Source: SIG452 sp045631485 (lineage in GTDB: Bacteria > Bacillota > Clostridia > UMGS1840). Taken from it: a DNA stretch of 64,000 nt. Numbering within the stretch: position 1 is the first letter of the stretch; every line of letters starts with the position of its first letter. A program made the translations under genes and the position numbers. Positions 25,321 to 32,142 of the stretch are shown here, one piece after another. The notes beneath the pieces were generated by a model. That model searched no databases. It was not told the DNA's origin and saw only the letters and a list, made by a program, of their open reading frames with translations. Location: assembly GCA_045631485.1 (NCBI GenBank), contig JAZQUU010000034.1, positions 38,879-102,878 on the forward strand. The letters run 5' to 3'.

Positions 25321-26799
25321 ATGATTTTAGGCGGCTTAGACGTTGGTACCACCGGTTGTAAAATCGCGTTGTACAATGATGGGGCAAAATATTTGACCAC
25401 TTACTATAAAGAATATGACATCATCCGCAAAAACGGTCAACACGAAATTGATTTTAACGACGTGAAAAACGGGGTATTATCCCTGTTAAAACAAGCAACA
25501 AGCGAATATCAGATTGATGCTTTGGGCATCACCAGCTTTGGGGAAACTTTCACCATGCTGGATGAAGACGACAATATTTTGGTGCCCTCTATGTTATACA
25601 CCGACCCCAGAGGGGAAGAAGAATGTAAATACATTATGGAGCTGTTCGGGGAAGAAAAACTGTCTCTTTTAACAGGCACCAAACCCCATTCCATGTACAG
25701 TATTTCCAAAATTCTCTGGTGGAAAAACAACAAACCCGAGATTTACGCAAAATGCAAACGAATTCTTTTAGGAGAAGACTTTATCGTTTACACTTTAACC
25801 GGCAACCCTCAGATTGACTATTCCCTGGCGGCTCGTACCGGTATGTTTGACATTGAAAACAAATGCTACTACGAAGAAGGATTTAAAAAATTAGGCGTAG
25901 ATATTAACCTGCTCTCCAAAGCAGTTCCCACCGGCGCAATCGCAGGCACCATCACCGAAGAAATCAAGAAATTCTTGGGGATTTCTTATGATATCACCAT
26001 TGTAAACGGCGGTCACGACCAGATTGGCGGTATGATTGGAGCAAGAATTTTCTCCACCGATTCCGCTATGGACGGCACCGGTACCGTGGAATGTATTCCC
26101 GTGGTGCTGGATAAAAAGCCGGAAGACGCCAAAATCTACGGATACGGCTATTCCGTGGTTCCCTATATCGGTGACTACTATGCTTGCTATGCCCTGTCTT
26201 ACACCGGCGGTGCAACCTTAAAATGGTTCCGTGATAATTTTGCGGAATTGGAAGCAAAAACAGCCGATGAAAACGGCAAAAACGTGTATGCCGAATTGGA
26301 TAAAGCCTCTCCCGAAGGACCCACCGGTATTCTGGTGCTTCCTCATTTTTCCGGAGCGGCAACTCCTTATATGGACAACGATTCCAAAGCGGCATTTGTG
26401 GGGATCACCTTAGAAACCTCCAAATACGATTTATACAAAGCCTTAATGGAAGGCACTTCCTACGAAATGCTCTTAAACTTCAACGTAATGAAGTCTATGA
26501 CCGGGCAGATTCAGGAAATCCGTGCAACAGGCGGCGGTGCAACCTCTGACCTTTGGCTGCAGATTAAAGCAGATATCTTAAATACCGATATCACCGCATT
26601 AGACTGCAAAGAAGTTGGTTCTGCAGGCACCGTGGCGTTAACGGGTGTTGCGATGGGCGTTTGGAATACATTGGAAGAAGCGGTTGACAAACTGGTAAAA
26701 GTTCGTAAGATTTTCCATCCCGACCCCGAAACCGCAAAAGCCTACGAAACCTACTACAAAAAATACGAAAACTTATACAACGCAGTAAAAAGCTTATAA
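25321..26799 (+). CDS. FGGY-family carbohydrate kinase
   Basis: A 492-residue sugar kinase. The N-terminal ATPase-fold motif is ILGGLDVGTTGCKIALYND; GGHDQIGGMIGAR carries the probable catalytic Asp; DGTGTVECIPVV and the FGGY-type signature ATGGGATSDLWLQIKADIL follow. It phosphorylates a ketose or polyol using ATP, such as xylulose, ribulose, fuculose or rhamnulose. Start at ATG 25321, nine bases after AGGAGG. It has its own promoter and terminator but lies next to an epimerase/isomerase operon, so it probably takes the ketose made by the isomerase. Substrate cannot be set from sequence. Confidence 0.9.
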   Translation: MILGGLDVGTTGCKIALYNDGAKYLTTYYKEYDIIRKNGQHEIDFNDVKNGVLSLLKQATSEYQIDALGITSFGETFTMLDEDDNILVPSMLYTDPRGEEECKYIMELFGEEKLSLLTGTKPHSMYSISKILWWKNNKPEIYAKCKRILLGEDFIVYTLTGNPQIDYSLAARTGMFDIENKCYYEEGFKKLGVDINLLSKAVPTGAIAGTITEEIKKFLGISYDITIVNGGHDQIGGMIGARIFSTDSAMDGTGTVECIPVVLDKKPEDAKIYGYGYSVVPYIGDYYACYALSYTGGATLKWFRDNFAELEAKTADENGKNVYAELDKASPEGPTGILVLPHFSGAATPYMDNDSKAAFVGITLETSKYDLYKALMEGTSYEMLLNFNVMKSMTGQIQEIRATGGGATSDLWLQIKADILNTDITALDCKEVGSAGTVALTGVAMGVWNTLEEAVDKLVKVRKIFHPDPETAKAYETYYKKYENLYNAVKSL

Positions 26800-26812
26800 A
26801 ACCGACCTACTT

Positions 26813-26851
26813 AAGATGCCGTCACCACAGGGAAAGACGGCATCTTTTTTT
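26813..26851 (+). terminator. Terminator of the FGGY kinase gene
   Basis: AAGATGCCGTC (26813-26823) pairs with GACGGCATCTT (26836-26846), ending in a T-run. Confidence 0.92.
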
Positions 26852-26863
26852 CTTGGCAAACTA

Positions 26864-26892
26864 TTGCAAAAACAATTTGTCTGTGCTATAAT
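26864..26892 (+). promoter_or_regulatory. Promoter of the epimerase-isomerase operon
   Basis: TTGCAA (26864-26869), a 17-bp spacer and TATAAT (26887-26892). Confidence 0.8.
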
Positions 26893-26951
26893 AAAAAGGA
26901 CATTATTTTTGATTGTGTGACACTTTTTCATAAAAATGAGGTAAGAATGTG

Positions 26952-27980
26952 ATGAGTGCGAATTTTTCTCAGAAAAAAGCATATTTGGGAAACCCTTACC
27001 AGCTTGGCGGAACCCGTCATTACCGTTTAACAGACGGCATTACCGACGGTTGCCGTTGTGTTGACGTGAACACGGGAAGCGGTTTTTCCTACACCGTGGT
27101 GTGTGACCGTGGTTTAGACATTTCCTTAGCATCCTACAAAGGCACCAATCTTGCGTTTTTAACCGAAAATATGGAGGCACATCCTGCTCATTTTGATTCT
27201 TTTGGTATCCAGTGGCTTCGCACTTTTTCGGGAGGTTTACTCACCACCTGCGGACCCACTCACCTGGGACCTCCCTGCGAGGATAACGGTGAAATTTTGG
27301 GGCAACACGGCAGATGGACCTCTCTTCCTGCCAAAAAAGTGTGCGACTTAACCGATAACGAAAGAGGTATCATCAACATCACGGGTGAGCTTAGTGACTG
27401 CACTCCCTTTGGCCATAAAATTGCCATCAAACGAAGCATTTCGTCCGAGTTTGGCAAAAACTTTGTGGTGATTGAAGATGAAATCACCAATGTGGGTGGA
27501 AAAGAATGTCCCTTTAATCTGTTGTATCATATTAACTTTGGATATCCCTTGTTATCCGAAGATGCAATCGTCCACGTGCCGAGTAAGGCCTGCATTGGTT
27601 ATGATGACTATACCAACGAGCGGATGGACGAAAAAAATACCGTCAAAGCACCAAACGGTGAAAATCTGGAAAAAAATTATATGCACACCTTTTCGGGCGA
27701 AACCGAAACCGTGTGGATTCATAATCCCAAATTAGAAAACGGTTTGGCAGTTGCCATCACCTTCCCTTCCGAAGATTTGCCTTACTTAACCCAATGGGTA
27801 TTGGAAGATGTGAAAGACTATGTGTTGGCGTTGGAACCTGCCAATGTGCCCTGCGAATCCCGTGATTATCTTCGCAAAAACAATCTGCTCCCCTTCTTAA
27901 AGCCGGGAGAAACCAAAAAATTCCGTGTGAAAATTCAAGTGGTTTCAGGCAACGATGAAATTGCAAAAAAATTAGGTTAA
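26952..27980 (+). CDS. DUF4432 aldose 1-epimerase-like protein
   Basis: A 342-residue galactose-mutarotase-fold protein of the DUF4432 family. Typical stretches are VVCDRGLDISLASYKG, IQWLRTFSGGLLTTCGPTH, GEILGQHGRW and NLLYHINFGYPLLSED, with His residues placed as in mutarotases. It would interconvert anomers of the sugar handled by the next gene. Start at ATG 26952, ten bases after GAGG; the GTG immediately upstream is also in frame. It lies 40 bp before the isomerase gene. Confidence 0.88.
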   Translation: MSANFSQKKAYLGNPYQLGGTRHYRLTDGITDGCRCVDVNTGSGFSYTVVCDRGLDISLASYKGTNLAFLTENMEAHPAHFDSFGIQWLRTFSGGLLTTCGPTHLGPPCEDNGEILGQHGRWTSLPAKKVCDLTDNERGIINITGELSDCTPFGHKIAIKRSISSEFGKNFVVIEDEITNVGGKECPFNLLYHINFGYPLLSEDAIVHVPSKACIGYDDYTNERMDEKNTVKAPNGENLEKNYMHTFSGETETVWIHNPKLENGLAVAITFPSEDLPYLTQWVLEDVKDYVLALEPANVPCESRDYLRKNNLLPFLKPGETKKFRVKIQVVSGNDEIAKKLG

Positions 27981-28020
27981 ATATTATTAATTTATTAAAA
28001 TACAAAAGGAGAAAATCATT

Positions 28021-29400
28021 ATGTTAAAATCCAAAACCGCTTTCGTGGTGTACGGCGTTCATAAAGACGGGTTATTAGACCCCGACGGCAACCTGTTCAT
28101 TGACGAAAGCATAATCGAAAATTCCAAAAAAGCGCTGAAAGCAGAAGGCGTTGAGTTGGTAGAAGAAAAATTGATTATCGCTACCAAGGAAGAAGCAAAA
28201 AATGTGCTGTTACCCTTAGCAAAAGACGATTCTATTGACACCTTAGTATTATTCTCCGGTACCTGGGTTTGGGCAGCGCATATGATTGGTGCAATTCGTG
28301 AATTTGCAAAAACCGGCAAAGGTATTGTCATTTGGACTCACGACGGCTCTCAGGGCTGGCGTCCCGTTGGCGGCTTGGTATTAAGTGCAGCATTAAACGA
28401 AGTTGGTATCAAACACAAATTTGTTTACGGCGGTGTTTCCGACCCCTCCAATGTGAAAAGAGTGGCAAACTTCTGCAAAGCATCCGCTTTAAGAAAGAGC
28501 ATGGAATTAACCACCTTAAGAGCATTTGGCGGACGTGGTATGGGTCAGACCTGCGGCGTGGCAGATCCTTCTCAGTGGATGAAAACCTTCGGTATCGATA
28601 TCGACACCCGTGACACCATGGAACTGGTGGAAACTGCAAAAGCAATTCCCCAGGCAGAAGTGGACAAAGTTTGTGACTGGATTGATAATAACTTCACCTG
28701 CAAGGTAGAACGTAACGACGGTAACATCCGTTCCATCCGTTTATATCTGGCATTAAAAACCTTAAAAGAAAAAGAAGGTTTTGATTATTACACCATTCAG
28801 TCCTTCCCCGGTATGGGTGACTACTATGCTGCAACCTGTTTTGCACAGAGTATGATGTTAAATGACGGTGTTCCCACCGCAACCTTATCCGACTTTAACA
28901 CCTGCTTAACCTCCATTATGATTATGGGATTATCCAAAGACCCCATCTATTATGGTGACTTACAGCACGTAAATAAAGCAACCAACGAAATCAAAATCAT
29001 CGGTGACGGTGCGGTTCCCCCTTGTCTGGCAAATGAAGACGGCGTAAGCCTGGCAGGTCACGGTATTCCCACCGAAGGGGAAGCAGGCGGCTTATCCATC
29101 GACTTGGTATGTAAGAGCGGTAAAGGCGTTTTAGCTCGTATCAGCAGAGTGGACGGAAAATTCAGAATCTGCGTGGCTCGTTGCGAAGTGTTCCAGCCTA
29201 AAAAAGAAGAACTGGAAGCTCGTCGTCACGAATGCGGTATTCCTTTCTGGCCTCACGCTTTTGTGAAAGTGGACGGTGATATCGGTGCACTGGTGGAAAG
29301 CTGGAACAACGAATACGGCTGCTTGGGCTACGGCGAAGATTTGTATGACCAGATTGTGGAATTTGGGAACATTATGGGCATCGAAGTCCTTGCATTCTAA
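28021..29400 (+). CDS. L-fucose/L-arabinose isomerase family protein
   Basis: A 459-residue FucI/AraA-like aldose-ketose isomerase. The family is suggested by TLVLFSGTWVWAAHMIGAIR, VIWTHDGSQGWRPVGGLVL, LRAFGGRGMGQTCGVADPSQ and GYGEDLYDQ near the end. These enzymes are cytosolic and use a divalent metal, normally Mn2+. Start ATG 28021 follows AGGAG at 9 nt. With the kinase and mutarotase it makes up the first three steps (anomer, isomerisation, phosphorylation) of a sugar pathway. No aldolase, transporter or regulator is adjacent, so the sugar is unknown. Confidence 0.85.
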   Translation: MLKSKTAFVVYGVHKDGLLDPDGNLFIDESIIENSKKALKAEGVELVEEKLIIATKEEAKNVLLPLAKDDSIDTLVLFSGTWVWAAHMIGAIREFAKTGKGIVIWTHDGSQGWRPVGGLVLSAALNEVGIKHKFVYGGVSDPSNVKRVANFCKASALRKSMELTTLRAFGGRGMGQTCGVADPSQWMKTFGIDIDTRDTMELVETAKAIPQAEVDKVCDWIDNNFTCKVERNDGNIRSIRLYLALKTLKEKEGFDYYTIQSFPGMGDYYAATCFAQSMMLNDGVPTATLSDFNTCLTSIMIMGLSKDPIYYGDLQHVNKATNEIKIIGDGAVPPCLANEDGVSLAGHGIPTEGEAGGLSIDLVCKSGKGVLARISRVDGKFRICVARCEVFQPKKEELEARRHECGIPFWPHAFVKVDGDIGALVESWNNEYGCLGYGEDLYDQIVEFGNIMGIEVLAF

Positions 29401-29425
29401 AAATGGAATAAAAGAACATAGAACG

Positions 29426-29463
29426 CAAAAGGCATGGGATTTTTTCTCATGTCTTTTGTTTTT
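29426..29463 (+). terminator. Terminator of the epimerase-isomerase operon
   Basis: CAAAAGGCATGGGA pairs with TTCTCATGTCTTTTG (14 bp including G-T pairs) followed by TTTTT. It is also hairpin 3 of the adjoining family-2 repeat. Confidence 0.85.
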
Positions 29464-29597
29464 AAGGTGAAATTGTTTTGGCAAACAATTTGATTAAAAT
29501 GCCTTTTGCTATGAACCAATCAAGCCTCTCGGCGTACCGATGTACGCCTTCGGGTAACCCCTGCGGGCTTGATTGATTCATTCTATGTCCTTTTCTT
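29426..29597 (-). repeat. Family-2 structured repeat, copy A
   Basis: A reverse-oriented copy of the block also found at 31042-31236 and in the 57039-57780 array. Its three hairpins are the terminator (29426-29458), AAATTGTTT-tggc-AAACAATTT (29470-29491), and a compound stem. The compound stem has outer arms AATCAAGCC/GGCTTGATT (29518-29526, 29566-29574) and inner arms GGCGTAC-cgat-GTACGCC (29531-29548), with the conserved GGGTAACCCCTGCGGG segment on the right. It lies sense-oriented immediately downstream of the isomerase gene. Confidence 0.7.
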
Positions 29598-29865
29598 TCC
29601 ATTTTTCCAAAAATATCAACATACGGAGTATAGAACTTCTTCGCTTCTGCATCATTTTTCCTCTCATTTTGGTTCTATATAACTGAATATCAAAAGATAA
29701 AAAAAGGTATGGAATTTATTTTCATACCTTTTGTTTTGCCTTTTGCGGTCTATGTCCTTTTCTTTTCATTTTACAATGAGGTAAAAATGCACATAGGCAA
29801 ATAACTTCACATCTAATGCAGGCTCTGCCTGCCACTGCAATTCTTCATTATTCATTTTTCATTAT
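29598..29865. other. AT-rich gene-free stretch with repeat remnants
   Basis: No credible gene. It contains a hairpin AAGGTATGGAA/TTCATACCTT near 29703-29735, followed by GCCTTTTGCGGTCTATGTCC, a tail shared with family-2 repeats. A GCAGGCTCTGCCTGC hairpin with an ATTCTTCATTATTCATT tail lies at about 29818-29862; a similar arrangement occurs at 54285-54400. Confidence 0.45.
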
Positions 29866-29912
29866 CTACCTCTCCCTTTGGGAGAGCGGTCAGCAAAGCT
29901 GACTGAGAGGGC
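29866..29912. repeat. Family-1 repeat, solitary copy
   Basis: Two successive hairpins, CTCTCCC-ttt-GGGAGAG and TCAGC-aaa-GCTGA, followed by CTGAGAGGG. The same plan forms the ends of the DUF559 element at 34075-34522 (CTCCCTT..AAGGGAG, then TCAGC-aac-GCTGA, then CTGAGGGATTGT). Confidence 0.65.
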
Positions 29913-29913
29913 T

Positions 29914-30004
29914 TGTAGGGGACGGCGTCCTCGACGTCCCGTTTTTGTTTCTCTGCTTGACACCATTTCAAAAGAACGGGAGGGGATGGAACCCCTCCCC
30001 TACA
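29914..30004. repeat. MITE-like pair of family-3 repeats
   Basis: A 91-bp unit whose ends are inverted: TGTAGGGG at the left, CCCCTACA at the right. Each end carries a hairpin (GGGACG..CGTCCC; GGGAGGGG..CCCCTCCC) followed inward by CCCGTT and AACGGG. Single copies of the same GGGAGG-AGC-CCTCCC / CCCTACAAT type lie at 30942-30960, about 56805-56830 and about 63795-63822. No coding capacity. Confidence 0.6.
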
Positions 30005-30108
30005 TCCGGTATCTCGGATATATAGGTAGCTACGCAGGTCAATTTTTCATTTTATGCGGGTTATTTCCGACTTTTTTCCGATGATGAATAACTTTGCTAA
30101 AAAACAAG

Positions 30109-30143
30109 AAAAAGCTCTCTGAATGGCTTCAGAGAGCTTTTTT
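30109..30143. terminator. Bidirectional terminator after the ZIP gene
   Basis: AAAAAGCTCTCTGAA-tggc-TTCAGAGAGCTTTTTT. The T-run on the minus strand serves the ZIP gene, which ends at 30156. Confidence 0.88.
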
Positions 30144-30155
30144 GCATTCCGTGCT

Positions 30156-30908
30156 TTATCCGAGGAGAGTGTCGGTAATTAACATTACGCAAAAACCGAT
30201 TAAAAACGAATAGGTTGCGCCCCGTTCGTGTCCGTGGGCGTGGGTTTCGGGAATCATTTCGTCACTGATGACATAGAGCATGACCCCACCTGCAAAGGCA
30301 AGCATAAAAGGTAACACCGCCGTGGAAATTGCCACGGAAAAATATCCGAGCAATGTCCCCACAACTTCCACTAACCCTGTGGCAAGTGCAATGAGTAAGG
30401 TTCTTCCCTTGGAAACGCCCGCCGCCAGCATGGGAGCGATAATTATCATCCCCTCGGGGATGTTTTGCAGCGCTATCCCGCCTGCAATCACCAATGCTTG
30501 CTCGGTGTTGTCGGTACCAAAGCCAACTCCTGCCGCAAGGCCTTCGGGCAGATTATGAATGGCAATTGCCATCACAAACAACAAAACTTTGTTTAAATCG
30601 GTTCCGTGATGGGATTCCATCTCCGCACCTGCAAGTTTATGTAGATGAGGCACCAGCTTATCCAAAATATTTAAAAACACGGCACCGGCAAATACGCCTG
30701 CCACGGTGATGAAAATCCCGTACTGACCGCCATATTCCAATGAGGGCATAATGAGACCGATTACCGCCGCACAAAACATCACCCCTGCCGCAAAGGACAG
30801 CACGATATCCGAAAATTTATGAGTTTGTTTTTTGAATAAAAAGCCGAGCAAAGCCCCAATCATGGTGGCACCGCCAACGCCTAATGCCGTTAATAATACC
30901 ATAGTCAT
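30156..30908 (-). CDS. ZIP family metal transporter
   Basis: A 250-residue ZIP-family (ZupT-like) divalent metal importer with about eight membrane helices. Helix 4 has the metal-site motif AIHNLPEGLAAGVGFG, and helix 5 IALQNIPEGMIIIAPML supplies the second part of the binuclear site. A His-rich loop (LHKLAGAEMESHH) and a His cluster near the C-terminus (HAHGHERG) fit the family. Zn2+, Mn2+ or Fe2+ are possible. Start ATG 30908 is six bases after AGGTGA. Repeat-rich DNA lies on both sides. Confidence 0.92.
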   Translation of the reverse strand: MTMVLLTALGVGGATMIGALLGFLFKKQTHKFSDIVLSFAAGVMFCAAVIGLIMPSLEYGGQYGIFITVAGVFAGAVFLNILDKLVPHLHKLAGAEMESHHGTDLNKVLLFVMAIAIHNLPEGLAAGVGFGTDNTEQALVIAGGIALQNIPEGMIIIAPMLAAGVSKGRTLLIALATGLVEVVGTLLGYFSVAISTAVLPFMLAFAGGVMLYVISDEMIPETHAHGHERGATYSFLIGFCVMLITDTLLG

Positions 30909-31041
30909 AACATATCACCTGCCTGTAAGAATCAAATAAGGGAGGAGCAAGCCCCTCCCCGATAATGAATAGTGAAGAAATTAGTGAAAACAAATTTTCC
31001 TTCTTTTTCTTCGTCTAAAGCGATGAGAAATGGATGCAAAA
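30909..31041. other. Gene-free spacer with family-3 hairpin
   Basis: Contains GGGAGG-agcaag-CCCCTCCC (30942-30960), a single family-3 repeat. Nothing else is recognised. Confidence 0.4.
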
Positions 31042-31236
31042 CAGAGAAACTGAACCCGCAGGGGTTACCCGAAGCCGTACGAATCACATCGAGTTTTTTG
31101 TACGCCATCTTGCAATCCGTAAAACGCAGAGAAAATTGCCGAGAATTCGTCAACCGAGCCCAACGGGGTTACCCGACGGCGTACCGAGTGTACGCCGAGT
31201 GGCAAGGTTGGCGGATAGCAAAAGGCATTTTGATTT
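31042..31236 (+). repeat. Family-2 structured repeat, copy B (two part-blocks)
   Basis: A degenerate first block (ACTGAACCCGCAGGGGTTAC from about 31053) is followed by AAAACGCAGAGAAAATTGCC and a second, better block. The second has outer stem CAACC/GGTTG (31151-31155, 31206-31210), inner stem GGCGTAC-cgagt-GTACGCC (31178-31196), then ATAGCAAAAGGCATTTT. It lies downstream of the rubrerythrin gene in sense orientation. Short open frames through it are judged non-coding. Confidence 0.65.
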
Positions 31237-31261
31237 AAACTTGTTTCTTTTGAACCAATTT

Positions 31262-31313
31262 TACACCTCATCCACCGCTTACGCGGTCCCCCTTCCCCTC
31301 AAGGGGAAGGCAG
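31262..31313. repeat. Family-1-like repeat, solitary copy
   Basis: On the minus strand, CCTTCCCC-ttga-GGGGAAGG and CCGC-gtaa-GCGG hairpins are followed by TGGATGAGGTGTAAAA. Same two-hairpin plan as the DUF559 element ends, with different sequence. Confidence 0.55.
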
Positions 31314-31357
31314 TGTATCACTATGCCTTTTGCGGTGTCGGTAATTTTATCAAGTTT

Positions 31358-31894
31358 TTAATAATTGGTTGCGTGGATTTCGAAGTATGCCTGCGGATGC
31401 GCACAAGTCGGACAAATTTCGGGAGCCTTTTCGCCGGTTACCAAGTGACCGCAGTTACGGCATTCCCAAACTTTGGTTTCTGCTTTTTGGAATACTTCTT
31501 TGGTTTCCACATTCTTTAATAATGCACGATATCTTTCTTCGTGGCTCTTTTCGATAGCCGCTACCATACGGAATTTTGCAGCCAGTTCGGGGAAGCCTTC
31601 TTTGTCTGCGGTTTCTGCAAAGGATGCATACATTTCGGTCCATTCGTAGTTTTCGCCGTTTGCCGCTGCAACTAAGTTATCAGCGGTATCGCCGATACCT
31701 TCTAATTCTTTGAACCACAGTTTTGCATGTTCTTTTTCGTTGTCAGCGGTTTTTAAGAAGAGGGCTGCAATCTGTTCGTAGCCTTCTTTTTTTGCTTTGG
31801 AAGAAAAGTAGGTGTATTTATTTCTTGCTTCGCTTTCGCCGGAAAAAGCCGCCATTAAGTTTTTTTCAGTTTGAGTTCCCTGATATTTGGACAT
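31358..31894 (-). CDS. Rubrerythrin
   Basis: A 178-residue peroxide-reducing non-haem iron protein. The N-terminal ferritin-like four-helix domain has the di-iron ligand motifs SGESEARNKY, ADNEKEHAKLW, and AAIEKSHEERY. The C-terminal rubredoxin-like domain has CRNCGH and CPTCAH (iron-sulfur-free FeCys4 site). It reduces hydrogen peroxide to water with electrons from rubredoxin. Start ATG 31894, eight bases after GGAGG. It is the last gene of an operon with rubredoxin and the flavodiiron protein, so the three should work as a cytosolic oxygen/peroxide defence system. Confidence 0.96.
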   Translation of the reverse strand: MSKYQGTQTEKNLMAAFSGESEARNKYTYFSSKAKKEGYEQIAALFLKTADNEKEHAKLWFKELEGIGDTADNLVAAANGENYEWTEMYASFAETADKEGFPELAAKFRMVAAIEKSHEERYRALLKNVETKEVFQKAETKVWECRNCGHLVTGEKAPEICPTCAHPQAYFEIHATNY

Positions 31895-31959
31895 TTTTTG
31901 TTCCTCCAATTTTAATATTTAATATAGAATTTTTAAGATACTAAAAGATACCAAAAGAA

Positions 31960-32118
31960 TTATTCTTCGGAAAAGCTATCTTTGCCAACGCCGCATAAGG
32001 GGCAAACGAAATCTTCGGGCACATTTTCCCAAGCGGTGCCTGCATCGATTCCTGCATCGGGAGCACCTTCTGCTTCGTCATATACCCAACCGCATACGTC
32101 ACATACATATTTTTTCAT
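31960..32118 (-). CDS. Rubredoxin
   Basis: A 52-residue electron carrier beginning MKKYVCDVCGWVYDEAEG and containing the second motif FVCPLCGVGKDSF. The two CxxC pairs bind one iron. Start ATG 32118 is preceded by GGAGGT at 8 nt. It sits between the flavodiiron gene (25 bp away) and rubrerythrin (65 bp), and can feed electrons to both. Confidence 0.96.
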   Translation of the reverse strand: MKKYVCDVCGWVYDEAEGAPDAGIDAGTAWENVPEDFVCPLCGVGKDSFSEE

Positions 32119-32142
32119 AAGTTTATACCTCCAAAATTTATA

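Noticed and set aside
29426..29597. Group II intron fragment or IS200/IS605 end as a firm call for the family-2 repeat
   Set aside because: No domain V-like motif, no reverse transcriptase or Y1 transposase, and no recognised family sequence; left as unknown.
31034..31519. 161-codon open frame over the repeat and the rubrerythrin 3' end
   Set aside because: It runs through family-2 and family-1 repeats and antisense to rubrerythrin.
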